Assembly (NCBI RefSeq): GCF_003319105.1
Contig: NZ_QOHH01000015.1
Location: 23,919-87,918, forward strand
Reading direction: 5' to 3'
Origin: Blastococcus sp. TF02-09
Lineage (GTDB): Bacteria > Actinomycetota > Actinomycetes > Mycobacteriales > Geodermatophilaceae
Length of the DNA: 64,000 nucleotides
This document shows, one piece after another, positions 28,084 to 37,384 of this stretch. Below the pieces are notes generated by a model. That model was given only the letters and a program-made list of their open reading frames with translations. It had not been told where the DNA came from and made no database searches. Numbering within the stretch: position 1 is the stretch's first letter; the number at the start of each line of letters is the position of its first letter. Both the position numbers and the translations under genes were made by a program.

Positions 28084-29597
28084 CGGCCGGTGCCCCGGAC
28101 GACCGAGCTGACCGTGCGCAGCAGGATCTTCACGTCCAGCCAGAGCGACCAGTTCTCGATGTAGTAGTTGTCGAAGCGCGCGCGGTCGGCGATCGAGGTG
28201 TCCCCGCGCAGCCCGTGCACCTGCGCCCAGCCGGTGAGCCCCGACGGCACCCGGTGGCGCGCCTCGTAGCTGGGGTAGCGGGTGCGGAACTGGCTGACGA
28301 AGTGCGGCCGCTCCGGGCGGGGCCCGACCAGGCTCATGTCGCCGCGCAGGATGTTGAACAGCTGCGGCAGCTCGTCCAGCGAGGTCTTCCGCAGGAACCG
28401 GCCGACCCGCGTCACCCGCGGGTCCTCGCCGATGTTCCACATCGTCTGCGACTCGGTCTCGGTGGCGGGGCGCAGCGAGCGGAACTTGAGCAGCTCGAAG
28501 TGGTGCCCGTCGACGCCGACGCGCTCCTGGCGGAACAGGATCCCGCCCTTCCCGTCGAGCCGGACCGCCAGTGCGACCAGCGCCAGCACCGGTGCGAGGA
28601 ACACGATCGTCAGGCCCGAGACCAGGACGTCCATGGCCCGCTTCATCGCCCATGCCCGGCTGCGGTAGGTGGCCCGGCGCAGGCGCACGAGCGGGAACCC
28701 CCAGGCGGTGTCCATCGAGTTCTCCACCTGGTGCAGCTCGAACAGCCGGGGGACGACGAACAGCTCGCAGCTGAGCCGGTCGCAGGTGCGGATCAGGCTC
28801 ACCATCTCCGATTCCTTCATGGAGGAGAAGGCGACGACCACGGTGCGCACCCCGCCCTGCACCAGCACGCGGGACAGGACCTCGGGACCGCCGAGCACGG
28901 GCAGGATGCGGGGCTGCGTGGTCTCCGGCGGGTCGGCGTCGAGGAAGCCGACCGGGCGCAGGCCGTACTCGGGGTGGGCGCGCAGCACCTCCGCGACCCG
29001 GTTGCCCACCCGGCCGGCGCCGAGGACGAGGGTGCGGTGGGCGACCAGCCCGTGGGCGCGCAGCCGGCGGACGACGGCGTAGCCGGCCGCCCGGAACAGC
29101 ACGAGGGCGACGGTCACGGCGAGCGCGCCGCCGAGGGCGGGGAAGGACACCGTGTAGACGCCGGACGTCAGCTCCGCCCAGGCGATCTGCGTGACGGTGG
29201 AGAGGGCGGCGGCGGCGAGCGCCCGGCCGGCGAGCGCGGGCAGGTCGTCGAGGGCCGAGAGCGACAGCCGGGAGCGGTAGAGGCCGCCGGCCCACAGGCA
29301 GAGGAGGTAGAAGGCGCCGAAGACCAGCGTCTTGATCGCCGGGCCGGGAAGCTCCACGTCGCCGACGGCGAGCTGGAGCAGCGCGATGCCGACGACGACC
29401 GCGGCCACGTCGAGTGCCACCAGCAGCGGGCGGACGCTGAAGCGGGTGATCCGTGCCCAGCGTCGTCGGGCCGGCCGAGTGGACTCCCCCCGGGCGAGGG
29501 GCCGAACCGACGGCGGGGCGACGCGCGCGGGCGCCTCCGCCCCGGTCAGGGGGAAGGCCTCCACGCGGGGCTGCGGGGGCTTGAGGCTCTTGGTCAT
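28080..29597 (-). CDS. WcaJ/CpsE-type polyprenyl glycosylphosphotransferase
   Basis: 505 residues. An N-terminal ~45-residue tail precedes four membrane helices, then a CoA-binding-like domain (LVLGAGRVGNRVAEVLRAH) and the C-terminal catalytic domain with a fifth hydrophobic segment, LFRQERVG, SLDELPQLFNILRGDMSLVG and PSGLTGWAQVHG. It should transfer hexose-1-phosphate to undecaprenyl phosphate and start the second polymer. It is the large cousin of the PglC-like enzyme at 7939. Confidence 0.92.
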   Translation of the reverse strand: MTKSLKPPQPRVEAFPLTGAEAPARVAPPSVRPLARGESTRPARRRWARITRFSVRPLLVALDVAAVVVGIALLQLAVGDVELPGPAIKTLVFGAFYLLCLWAGGLYRSRLSLSALDDLPALAGRALAAAALSTVTQIAWAELTSGVYTVSFPALGGALAVTVALVLFRAAGYAVVRRLRAHGLVAHRTLVLGAGRVGNRVAEVLRAHPEYGLRPVGFLDADPPETTQPRILPVLGGPEVLSRVLVQGGVRTVVVAFSSMKESEMVSLIRTCDRLSCELFVVPRLFELHQVENSMDTAWGFPLVRLRRATYRSRAWAMKRAMDVLVSGLTIVFLAPVLALVALAVRLDGKGGILFRQERVGVDGHHFELLKFRSLRPATETESQTMWNIGEDPRVTRVGRFLRKTSLDELPQLFNILRGDMSLVGPRPERPHFVSQFRTRYPSYEARHRVPSGLTGWAQVHGLRGDTSIADRARFDNYYIENWSLWLDVKILLRTVSSVVRGTGR

Positions 29598-29737
29598 CTC
29601 AGGTGGTCCTCGGCATGGAGCGCTGGACGTGCTGGTGAGCCGGACGCGACGGTCCGGGGGAGGGCGCGCAGAGGTGCGCCACGAGGAGGTGCGGAGGTCC
29701 GGCGCGCGACGGGGCGCCGGTCAGGGCAGGACCGGGG

Positions 29738-30826
29738 TCAGTCCGGTCGGTCGCCGGGGTTGCCGGCACCGCCGGTGCCGGAACCCGCGCGGCCCGAGAC
29801 GGCGCGGGCGGACTCGCGGGCCAGCGAGGCGGTGACCGCGTCCCCGAGCACGGCGAGCGGAGACGCGGCGTCGTCGTGGCTCCCGCCGGCGGAGTGCGCG
29901 CCGGCGGTGCCCGCCCCGCACGGGGCGGCAGGCGCGGGTGGGGCGGGCGACGCCGGCGCCGAGGGCACGACGGGTCGGGGCGGGTCGACCGGGTCCGCCG
30001 GCCGGCTCGGCCCCGCCTGGGCGGGGGAGGAGGACCCGTCGGTCGCCGGGACGGCCACGGAGCCGGCCGGGGCGTGCTCGCACAGCTCCTCGTCGGCGTG
30101 CGGAGCCCGGTCGGCACGAGGCGGGGCGTGCTGTGCCGGCGCGGGTGCCTTCGGTGCCGCGACCGGGGTCCCGGCCTCGTCGGACGCGTCCTCGGCGGGC
30201 GCCTTGCTCGTCGTCGACGGGGCATCCGGCGTCGTGGGCACGGCGCGGACGACCGAGCCGACGGAGGCCGGCTGGGCGGTGGTGACCGACAGCGGGAGGT
30301 CGCCGGTGATGACGGGCGGAGCGAGAGGCGGCAGCGGGAGGGGTGCGGCCACGTCGAGCACCGGCAGCACCGAGGGCTCGAACGGCCCGTTGCCACCCCC
30401 GTTGCCACCGCCGTTGCCGAGGCCCGCGCCGTTGCCGGGGTCGCCGCCCTGGCTCACGCCGTCGCCCGGGTCGCCGCTCCCGGGCAGGCCGTGGTCCTCG
30501 GCCTGCCCGGGGTCGCCGTCGCCGGAGGGCGGAGGGTCCTCGGGTCCGGCCGTCGCCCGAGCGTCCGGGCCAGGCTCCGCGGGTTTCTCCGCCGGATCGC
30601 CGGGAGACGGTGCGTTTGCGTGCGTCGCGCGGCCGGGCGCGCTGGACGAACTCCCGGGGGCCTCGCCGTCGGCCCGCGCCTCGGTCGACAGGGCGGTGAG
30701 GAGAACGGCAAAGCCCACGAGGGCGAGGACGGCGAGCACGAGCCGTATGGACCAGGACAGGCCGGCACCTCGTCGGCTGACGAGGGGAGCAGGGTGCGGC
30801 GACCGCGGAACCGAACCGCTGGTCAT
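29738..30826 (-). CDS. Secreted or anchored Pro/Ala/Gly-rich protein
   Basis: 362 residues. A basic N-terminus and a hydrophobic helix (about residues 25-47, LVLAVLALVGFAVLLTALST) are followed by ~310 residues of Pro, Ala, Gly, Ser and Asp without any fold I recognise. A Gly-Asn-rich run (GNGAGLGNGGGNGGGN) is at the middle and two cysteines lie in the second half. It should be anchored by the N-terminal helix or cleaved and exported as a flexible wall-spanning or matrix protein. GTG-rich frames on the other strand are shadows of this composition. It lies directly upstream of the sugar transferase. Confidence 0.6.
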   Translation of the reverse strand: MTSGSVPRSPHPAPLVSRRGAGLSWSIRLVLAVLALVGFAVLLTALSTEARADGEAPGSSSSAPGRATHANAPSPGDPAEKPAEPGPDARATAGPEDPPPSGDGDPGQAEDHGLPGSGDPGDGVSQGGDPGNGAGLGNGGGNGGGNGPFEPSVLPVLDVAAPLPLPPLAPPVITGDLPLSVTTAQPASVGSVVRAVPTTPDAPSTTSKAPAEDASDEAGTPVAAPKAPAPAQHAPPRADRAPHADEELCEHAPAGSVAVPATDGSSSPAQAGPSRPADPVDPPRPVVPSAPASPAPPAPAAPCGAGTAGAHSAGGSHDDAASPLAVLGDAVTASLARESARAVSGRAGSGTGGAGNPGDRPD

Positions 30827-31049
30827 CGCACCCCCCGTTGTCCCGCGCCCCGCAGATGTCGTCTGACCTGCGTCTTTCGGTCATCATGACGGGCCGACGC
30901 CGCACGGTCGGGGTCTCGTGCCGCCGAGTGACCGACTACACCTCCGGTATAGCGGCTCTGCGGCTCGTCGTCACTCCGTGTGAGGGCGCATCATGCGGTC
31001 GCCTGTCACCCGTTCGTGCGCCGGGACCGGAGCCGAGGGGCCGCAGCCC

Positions 31050-31055
31050 TACGCT
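31050..31055 (+). promoter_or_regulatory. -10 box of a probable leaderless promoter
   Basis: TACGCT lies 6 bases before ATG 31062. In actinobacteria a TAnnnT at this distance usually means that transcription starts at the start codon itself. Confidence 0.5.
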
Positions 31056-31061
31056 GGCCGG

Positions 31062-31736
31062 ATGACGAGGAAGGGCGGCTCTCCGGCGCGGTCCGGGGCG
31101 ACCCAGCAGATGGGCCCCTCGCACCCCGCGGCAGACCTCCGTACGGCGGCGCCTGCCCGGTGGTCCTCACGCAGGAGGGCATCCCGGGTGACGCACCTCG
31201 TGCTGCCGCTCGTCGGTGCCGTGGTGCTCGGGGGCGCGGCCTTCGTCTTCGAGGCCCAGCGTGCGCCGCAGTACACGTCCGAGGCACTGGTCGCCGTGCT
31301 GCCCGAGGACCCCGCCGACGAGGTGTCCATGCCCATCACCTCGATCTGGGCGGAGATCGCCGACTCCGACTCCGTGCGCGACCGCGTCGGCCAGACACTG
31401 GGCGTCAGCCGGGCCGAGCTCGAGGACGACCTGGTCGTCGCCGCGTCCGAGGACGCACCGCTGGTGTCGGTGCAGGCCACCACCGGGAACGCGGAGACCT
31501 CGGCCGCCTGGGCGAACGCCGCGGCCGGCGAGATCGTGGGCGAGGCGGACGGCGACCAGGTCCCCGGCTACGACCTGGCCCAGGTGACCGACGCCCGCCC
31601 CCGCAGCGAGACGGATCAGTTCCCCGCGCTCCCGCTGGTCGGCGGTGCTGCCGTCGTGGGCCTGCTCGCCGGTGCCGGTGCGGCGCAGCTGCTGGACCGC
31701 CGCGCCCGGCAGAGGGCGCAGCCGGCGTCGGCCTAG
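31062..31736 (+). CDS. Short Wzz-like chain-length regulator protein
   Basis: 224 residues. Two membrane helices (about 47-66 and 189-212) flank an external stretch with QYTSEALVAVLPEDPADEV, as in Wzz proteins, but with no kinase. It has a basic N-terminus and an Arg-rich tail (LLDRRARQRAQ). A leaderless start is likely. Its stop overlaps that of the converging Wzz-like gene (CTAG shared at 31733-31736). It could control chain length of the second polymer or be an adaptor for an unlinked kinase. Confidence 0.75.
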   Translation: MTRKGGSPARSGATQQMGPSHPAADLRTAAPARWSSRRRASRVTHLVLPLVGAVVLGGAAFVFEAQRAPQYTSEALVAVLPEDPADEVSMPITSIWAEIADSDSVRDRVGQTLGVSRAELEDDLVVAASEDAPLVSVQATTGNAETSAAWANAAAGEIVGEADGDQVPGYDLAQVTDARPRSETDQFPALPLVGGAAVVGLLAGAGAAQLLDRRARQRAQPASA

Positions 31737-32332
31737 TCGCCGACGGGAGCGCGCCGCCGCCGGGTGCCTCCGGGCAACGTGGTGGCGAGGACCGTCGCGA
31801 CGGCGACGCCGACGCCCGCGCCGCCGGCGGGCAGCAGCCAACCGGGCGTCGTCGGTTCCTCCGGCAGGAGCGCCGGGCCGATGGTGGTGACGTCGTAGGG
31901 GTCGAAGGCGTCGACCTCGACCAGCGCCCGGCTCACCACGTCCGCCGTCCGCTGCGCGGTGCGCGGATCGTCCGACGTCCCGGTGACGCTGATGATCGGT
32001 GCGTCCGGAGCGGCCTGGACGAGCACGAACATCCGGGGGTCGTCCGCCTGCTCGGCCAGACCGGCCTCGCGCAGCGGATCGGCGACGATGCCCGGCGCCG
32101 TCGCCAGCCGGGCGAGCGCCTGCGTGCTGCGCGCGACGCTGCTGGGATCGTCGACGTCCTCCGCCGTCACCGTCAGGTAGGCCGTCGACTCGTAGGTGGA
32201 CGACTGCGCCACCCCGAGCCCGAGCCCCACGACCAGCCCCGAGACGGCGCCGGCCGGTACCCACCACCAGCGCCGGCGGGCCACCCCCGCGTCCGGCAGC
32301 CGCCCGCTCGTGCCGGGAACCGGGGTGCTCAC
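31733..32332 (-). CDS. Second short Wzz-like protein
   Basis: 199 residues from GTG 32332, which overlaps the stop of the O-antigen ligase-like gene. Helices near residues 23-42 and 162-182 flank an external domain with SSTYESTAYLTVTAEDVDD and VTGTSDDPRTAQRTADVVSRAL, a pattern found in Wzz/BY-kinase N-terminal domains. The tail is basic and kinase-free. It is part of a leftward pair with the ligase and converges on the other Wzz-like gene. Confidence 0.77.
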   Translation of the reverse strand: MSTPVPGTSGRLPDAGVARRRWWWVPAGAVSGLVVGLGLGVAQSSTYESTAYLTVTAEDVDDPSSVARSTQALARLATAPGIVADPLREAGLAEQADDPRMFVLVQAAPDAPIISVTGTSDDPRTAQRTADVVSRALVEVDAFDPYDVTTIGPALLPEEPTTPGWLLPAGGAGVGVAVATVLATTLPGGTRRRRAPVGD

Positions 32333-33666
32333 GCGGGCACCTCCTCGAGCACCCGTTCCTGGGGTGCGGGGTCCGTGGCGGGCGCGCCGGCCCGGTCGTC
32401 GGGCAGGTCCTCGTCGGCCGCCGCCCAGCCCGCCAGGCCCAGCGCGACGGCCAGGAACAGCGAACCGGGCCCGCCGAGGTCCGCCGCCAGCATGCTCGTC
32501 AGGTAATAGGCCAGGACCCCGGTCCCGGCCAGCGCGAGCGCGGTGCTCAGGTCGGAACGGGGACGGGCCGAGCGGACGAGCCCGCGGGCCAGCAGGACCA
32601 GGAAGACGACGACGAACAGCCCGGCTGCCACCAGACCTCGCTCGCTGGCGACCAGGAGGTAGAAGTTGTGCGGCGACTCCAGGGCCACCTGCTCGAAGTC
32701 CCCACCGAAGGCGATGTCGCTCGACCCGAGCAGGGAGAGGTCGGCGTAGGCGTCGCGGTGCTCGACGAAGGCGCGCGGCCCGACCCCGGTCAGGGGGTGG
32801 TCGAACGCCATCTGACGGGCGGCCTTCCACAGAGCGAAGCGGTCGATCAGCGATTGGTCCGGCGTCCCGCTCACCACGCTCGTCACCCGGTCGGCGAGCT
32901 CGCCGCCGTGGGCCACGAGGACGGGCAGGACCCCTGCGGACACGACGGCCACGGCCGCCACGGCGCCGAGCATGCGCAGCGCTCTGCCGCGGCTGACCAC
33001 GATCATCGCCGCCACGGCTGCCGCGACCCATGCCCCGCGGGTGAGCGACAGGGCCAGCGGGAGGGCGAGGAATGCTGCGCCGCCCAGGGCCCACCACCGC
33101 GACCGCCCGCTCAGCACCACGCCGAGGGCGAGGCACACGACGAGCCCGAGCGCGGTGATCTCGGCCATCGCGCTGATGTCGTAGGCACCGAACGTCCCGA
33201 CGGCCCGGACGGCCTCGCCGTCGATGTCGGCCCCGGTGCCGGTTGCCGCCTGCACGATTCCGAGGCCGCCCTGCAGGAAGGCCAGCCCGAGCAGCCCGCC
33301 CAGCAGGATGTACGCGTCCGACCGGCTGCGCACCGCCAGCAGCACGGCGAGCGGCACGAGGCAGAAGAGCTGGACGAACCGCGCACCTCCCACCACGTTG
33401 TCGGGGAAGTCGTGCGCCGCCAGGGCGGTGAGCGCGCTGACCAGGCCCAGGGCCCAGAAGCCGATCGCCGGCACCGACCGGGCCGCCCCTCGCCCTTCGC
33501 CCCGCAGGAGCTCGCGCCCGGCCAGAGCCACTGCCACGGCGACGACGAGGTCGCTGACGGAGACCGGTGGGCCGTCCGGTCCTGACGCCGGCTGCAGCGA
33601 CGTGCTGAGCAGCGCCGCGGCCAGCCAGGTGGCCGGGCGCGCGAGGAATCGGCGGGTCGGGGCCAC
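32329..33666 (-). CDS. O-antigen ligase / Wzy-like polymerase
   Basis: 445-residue protein with about 11-12 hydrophobic segments and a large external loop containing PLTGVGPRAFVEHRDAYADL and ESPHNFYLLVASERGLVA. This loop is the O-antigen ligase/Wzy_C signature (H-N-x-Y-L). It should polymerise or ligate the second polymer's units. It starts at GTG 33666 and is coupled to the short Wzz-like gene. Confidence 0.88.
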   Translation of the reverse strand: MAPTRRFLARPATWLAAALLSTSLQPASGPDGPPVSVSDLVVAVAVALAGRELLRGEGRGAARSVPAIGFWALGLVSALTALAAHDFPDNVVGGARFVQLFCLVPLAVLLAVRSRSDAYILLGGLLGLAFLQGGLGIVQAATGTGADIDGEAVRAVGTFGAYDISAMAEITALGLVVCLALGVVLSGRSRWWALGGAAFLALPLALSLTRGAWVAAAVAAMIVVSRGRALRMLGAVAAVAVVSAGVLPVLVAHGGELADRVTSVVSGTPDQSLIDRFALWKAARQMAFDHPLTGVGPRAFVEHRDAYADLSLLGSSDIAFGGDFEQVALESPHNFYLLVASERGLVAAGLFVVVFLVLLARGLVRSARPRSDLSTALALAGTGVLAYYLTSMLAADLGGPGSLFLAVALGLAGWAAADEDLPDDRAGAPATDPAPQERVLEEVPA

Positions 33667-33793
33667 GGTCGTCCCTCCTCCTCGCGACAGGTCGCAGCGG
33701 GGGCGACGGCGCCGCCTGGCGAACTGAGGTCATGATTGCAGTCCAGTCGCATCCATCCGGGTCGCGTACGAGGTGTTCAGGAGGTTCTCCCCC

Positions 33794-34927
33794 GTGCGGG
33801 TGACCGGCCGACACCGTGCTGTGCACCCGACACCGCGGGTGGTGTGGTGGAGCGCGGCGCTCGTCCTGATCCTGACCCTGGTCGCGGTGGTGGTGACGGT
33901 GCGGCACGACGGCACGGAGGACACGACCGCTTCCCCCGCCGCGACAGGGGTCTTCCTGAGCGTGGTGCCGGTCGGCGGGGACCTGCCCGACGGCCGCCGG
34001 CAGACGGCCCAGAGCGCGATGGAGGCCGTCGAGGCGGCCGCCGACCAGGGCGCCGCGGGCATCCAGGTCACCGCCGACCTGCGCTGGCTGTGCACCACGC
34101 CCGAGTGCGACACCACCCCGCTGGAACCCCTCGTCGAGCGCGCTGGCCAGCTCGGGCTGGCCGTCAACCTGCACGTCAACAGCACGCCGGCGTGGATGGA
34201 CGGTCGGGGGCGGTGGTTCGGACCCGAGGGGGCCGACGCCCGGCGCTGGGCCGACCTCTTCGCCCAGCTGGTCGCGCGCTTCGGCACCGACGTCTCCGGC
34301 TACGAGGTGTGGAACGAGCCGAACCATCAGCCCTTCTGGCAGCAGGGGCCCGACCCCGCGGCCTACGCCGATCTGCTCAAGGCAGTCTGGGAGGCCGTGG
34401 ACGAGGTCGAGCCGGACGCCCAGATCATCGGCGGGGTGCTCAGCAACAACGACCTCGGATTCATGAGCCGGCTCTCCGCCGCCCTCGCGGAGCGCGGTGG
34501 CAACGCGGAGAACCGGTTCTTCTACGACCAGCTCGGCGTGCATCCCTACGCCGGGGACGAGAGCCGAGGCTACGATCCCGGCCGGTCCGCCGGCTCCGCG
34601 GACGTGCAGACCCCGACGGGCACCAAGGACATGACCTTCCGCGGCATCCAGCGGTTGCGCGCACAGGTCGCCGAGGACGAGGGGATCTGGCGCGACGTCG
34701 TCGTCGGCGAGTTCGGGTACAGCACCACCCCTGGGACGTTCTACTTCGTGCCGGAGCCGCGGCGGGCCGAGTACCTGGCCGAGGCCCTCCGGCTGGTCGC
34801 CGGCTGGGAGTGGATCACGGTCTTCACGGTCTACACGACCCTGGCCGATCCCGACGACGGGTTCTCCATCGTCGGCACGGAGAGCGAGGGAGCGCTCCGC
34901 GAGGCGATGACCGGGCGGCGCGACTGA
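33794..34927 (+). CDS. Exported clan GH-A glycoside hydrolase
   Basis: 377 residues. One N-terminal membrane/signal helix (about 18-38) precedes a TIM-barrel domain. The general acid/base Glu is in YEVWNEPNH (E175) and the nucleophile Glu is probably in VVVGEFGYS (E306), as in GH5/GH39-type clan GH-A enzymes. It might trim or release the exopolysaccharide. GTG 33794 is chosen because AGGAGG (33779-33784) lies 9 bases upstream; GTG 33773 is an alternative. It diverges from the polymerase gene. Confidence 0.85.
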   Translation: MRVTGRHRAVHPTPRVVWWSAALVLILTLVAVVVTVRHDGTEDTTASPAATGVFLSVVPVGGDLPDGRRQTAQSAMEAVEAAADQGAAGIQVTADLRWLCTTPECDTTPLEPLVERAGQLGLAVNLHVNSTPAWMDGRGRWFGPEGADARRWADLFAQLVARFGTDVSGYEVWNEPNHQPFWQQGPDPAAYADLLKAVWEAVDEVEPDAQIIGGVLSNNDLGFMSRLSAALAERGGNAENRFFYDQLGVHPYAGDESRGYDPGRSAGSADVQTPTGTKDMTFRGIQRLRAQVAEDEGIWRDVVVGEFGYSTTPGTFYFVPEPRRAEYLAEALRLVAGWEWITVFTVYTTLADPDDGFSIVGTESEGALREAMTGRRD

Positions 34928-34989
34928 GGCACCCCTCGGACGAGCGGGACCGGGCTGGAGCGCCGGAACCGACAGCTAGCCTGCGCTAC

Positions 34990-36111
34990 GTGGATCATCT
35001 GGAGGCGCGTGTCCTCCGCACCTGTCCGGAGCTCGCGGCCCTCGCGGACGAGTGGGATCGGCTGTACGCCGCTGCATCGCCGCCCGCGACGCCGTTCCAG
35101 GCGCACGCGTGGGTCACCGCCTGGGCCGGCGCCTACGTGCCGGCAGGTGAGCTGTTCGTCGTGACGGTTCGCCGTCGAGGTCGGCTCGTCGCCGCCGCAC
35201 CCCTGTTCCGCGACCGTCGAGGACCGTGGCAGGTCCTCACCCCGCTGGGTGGCGCCCAGAGCGATCACAGCGACGTGCTCGTCGCGGCGGACGAACGCGG
35301 GGCGCTCGACGCTCTCGGTCGTGCGTTGCTGGACGCACCGGGCTGGCAGGTGCTCGACCTCCCCGAGCTCCGGCCCGATGCCGCTGCCCGGGCCTGGACG
35401 AGCGCCTGGCCGGGACGGGTGACCCGGCTGCCGGCGTCGACGGTCCTGGAACTCCCCGCCCTTCCGTTGCCAGAGCTGCTCGACCGCATGCCGGCGAAGT
35501 CCGCGAAGACGATGCGGCGCAAGCTCCGCAAGGTCGACCAGGCCGGCATCGAGGTCCGGCACGTGCCCGCCGACGAGGTACCTCAGGCGGTGGACCGGCT
35601 GATCCGGCTGCACGAGGAGCAGTGGACCGGTCGCGGCGGCAATCCGGAGCACCGCCGGGAACGCTTCCGCCGCCACCTGACGACGGCGTTGACGCGCATG
35701 GTCGACGACGGAACGGCCACCCTGACGGAGTACAGCGCGGACGGCGAGGTCCGGCTCGGGCAGATCCTGCTGCTCGGCCATGGCACCGTCTCCGCCTACC
35801 TGGCCGGCATCTCGCCGCGGCTGCGGCAGGATGTGGACACCGCGGCACTCGTCATGCGGCACGACCCCGAATTCGCAGTGCAGCAGGGTGCCGCGCGCTA
35901 CTCGATGCTGCGCGGGCTCGAGGACTACAAGTTCCGGTGGCGCCCCGAGCCTTTCGTCCAGGAGCGCCTGCTGCTGTCCCGGCCCGGCATGAGCGGCCCT
36001 GCGTACGTACTGCTGGCCAGGGCGCGCGCGGGCGCAGTGGCCGTCGTCAAGACGCGCGCCCCCTGGGTGCGGGAGATGCGCGACCGCGTGGTGCGGCGCG
36101 TGCGTCGCTGA
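34990..36111 (+). CDS. FemAB/CelD-like GNAT acyltransferase
   Basis: 373 residues of the GNAT fold sub-type often called Acetyltransf_6, BioF2-like or CelD-like. Two related halves are seen: PFQAHAWVTAWAGAYVPAGE near the N-terminus and GQILLLGHGTVSAYLAGISP near the end, with a basic KSAKTMRRKLRK between. Such proteins sit in cellulose and exopolysaccharide loci and probably acylate or aminoacylate glycans. GTG 34990 follows a TAGCCT at 34977-34982 by 7 bases, so the transcript is probably leaderless, despite the gene upstream being 62 bases away. Confidence 0.8.
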   Translation: MDHLEARVLRTCPELAALADEWDRLYAAASPPATPFQAHAWVTAWAGAYVPAGELFVVTVRRRGRLVAAAPLFRDRRGPWQVLTPLGGAQSDHSDVLVAADERGALDALGRALLDAPGWQVLDLPELRPDAAARAWTSAWPGRVTRLPASTVLELPALPLPELLDRMPAKSAKTMRRKLRKVDQAGIEVRHVPADEVPQAVDRLIRLHEEQWTGRGGNPEHRRERFRRHLTTALTRMVDDGTATLTEYSADGEVRLGQILLLGHGTVSAYLAGISPRLRQDVDTAALVMRHDPEFAVQQGAARYSMLRGLEDYKFRWRPEPFVQERLLLSRPGMSGPAYVLLARARAGAVAVVKTRAPWVREMRDRVVRRVRR

Positions 36112-36121
36112 CCACCCGGGC

Positions 36122-37384
36122 TCAGGACCGCGGCAGGGAGGCGGCCGGCCACCGGCTCATCGGAAGCAGGAGGACCGCCGAGAGGGTCAGGACTGCGCCC
36201 ATTCCGATCAGCCGGGTCACGCCCGACGTGGCGAGGAACGCGCCAGTGACCAGCACCGCCCGGCCGGCGTCCCAGTAGAGCCGCGACCGGTCGCGCCCGA
36301 GGAAGTTCGGTAGCCGGTTGATCGTGGCCCCCGCGAGGAGCGGGCCCCAGAACAGCAGGGTGGCTCCCGCCAGCGGCAGGAACCAGCCGGCGACCGCATC
36401 CCGCTCGGTCGAGTACGCCGCGAGCGCGAGGCCGGCGACGACGGCCAGCACCGCCACCGCTGTGCTGAGCAGCAGGGCCCGGCGGCGCGCGGCCGCGAAC
36501 TCCGCCGGCCTCCGCTCGCGCACCGCCTGGCTGAGCCGGGCCTCGAACGGCGGGGCGACGATCGTGTACAGCACCGTGGCGAAGCCGCCGCAGATGCGGC
36601 TGACGATGGCCCACGGCTCGGCGGCCGCACCCAGGCCGGGGATCGCCAGGCCGGGGAGGAAGACCGTCCAGCCGCCGGCCAGGCTGGCGACGGCGGGACG
36701 CACGCTGCGGGCCAGGTAGGCCCGCCGCAGCCGGCGGCGGGTCGACCGCGAGGCCCGGGGGAGCCGGGGCCCCCAGTGCTGGCGGCGTACCGCGAGGCCG
36801 GCGGCGGCCACGGCGTAGGCCAGGCTCGTGCCGAACGTCAGGGCCAGTGGCCCGAACGGGCCGAGGCTCGTGATCAGCGTGAGGACCAGCACGGCCACGC
36901 CGTAGTACAGGCGGGCCAGCCCGATACCGGTGGTGTCGTCGGCCCGCACCACCCGCGTGACGGCCATGTCGTACAGACCCAGGGTCCCGGTGAGGACGGC
37001 GGCGGCCAGGAAGGTGCCCGACGGGAGGTCGAGGACGGGTTCCAGCGGAGTAGCCAGCACGACCGCGGCCGACACCACGACCAGCGCGACCAGCGACCAG
37101 ACCGTGGCCACCCGGGCCATGCGGGGTCCGCGGACGACGGGGTAGAGGAACGGGTAGGCCAGCATCGCCGCGTTGGTCAGCAGCACCGTGATCGCCGACG
37201 CGAAGACCAGGATCAGCACCTGGTCCGACCGCCGCAGCAGGATGGGCACGACCATCGCGGCGAAGGTCAGGACCTGCCCCGCCAGGGCCAGCCGGACGAA
37301 GGCCAGGCGCCGCAGGAGCGAGGGCAGCCGGGCGGCAGCGGCCGCTCCCCCCGGGCTCGTGGTCCGGTCCTCCTCGAGGGTCAT
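36122..37384 (-). CDS. Polysaccharide flippase (MOP/Wzx type)
   Basis: 420 residues from ATG 37384, overlapping the stop of the next upstream gene. About 12 hydrophobic segments and the typical beginning LAGQVLTFAAMVVPILLRRS identify a MATE/MOP-type exporter. Charged loops (REALRRRLRRA-like basic stretches) face the cytoplasm. It should export the second polymer's lipid-linked units. Its stop is 10 bases from that of the converging acyltransferase gene. Confidence 0.8.
   Translation of the reverse strand: MTLEEDRTTSPGGAAAAARLPSLLRRLAFVRLALAGQVLTFAAMVVPILLRRSDQVLILVFASAITVLLTNAAMLAYPFLYPVVRGPRMARVATVWSLVALVVVSAAVVLATPLEPVLDLPSGTFLAAAVLTGTLGLYDMAVTRVVRADDTTGIGLARLYYGVAVLVLTLITSLGPFGPLALTFGTSLAYAVAAAGLAVRRQHWGPRLPRASRSTRRRLRRAYLARSVRPAVASLAGGWTVFLPGLAIPGLGAAAEPWAIVSRICGGFATVLYTIVAPPFEARLSQAVRERRPAEFAAARRRALLLSTAVAVLAVVAGLALAAYSTERDAVAGWFLPLAGATLLFWGPLLAGATINRLPNFLGRDRSRLYWDAGRAVLVTGAFLATSGVTRLIGMGAVLTLSAVLLLPMSRWPAASLPRS

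Noticed and set aside
28215..30866. 883-residue rightward frame
   Set aside because: It is antisense to the WcaJ-type and Pro-rich protein genes. The opposite frames contain clear catalytic motifs.
33736..34989. Extension of the acyltransferase gene through the GH-A gene
   Set aside because: The frame is open, but the GH-A frame has WNEPN and a signal helix. The acyltransferase domain begins only at 34990.
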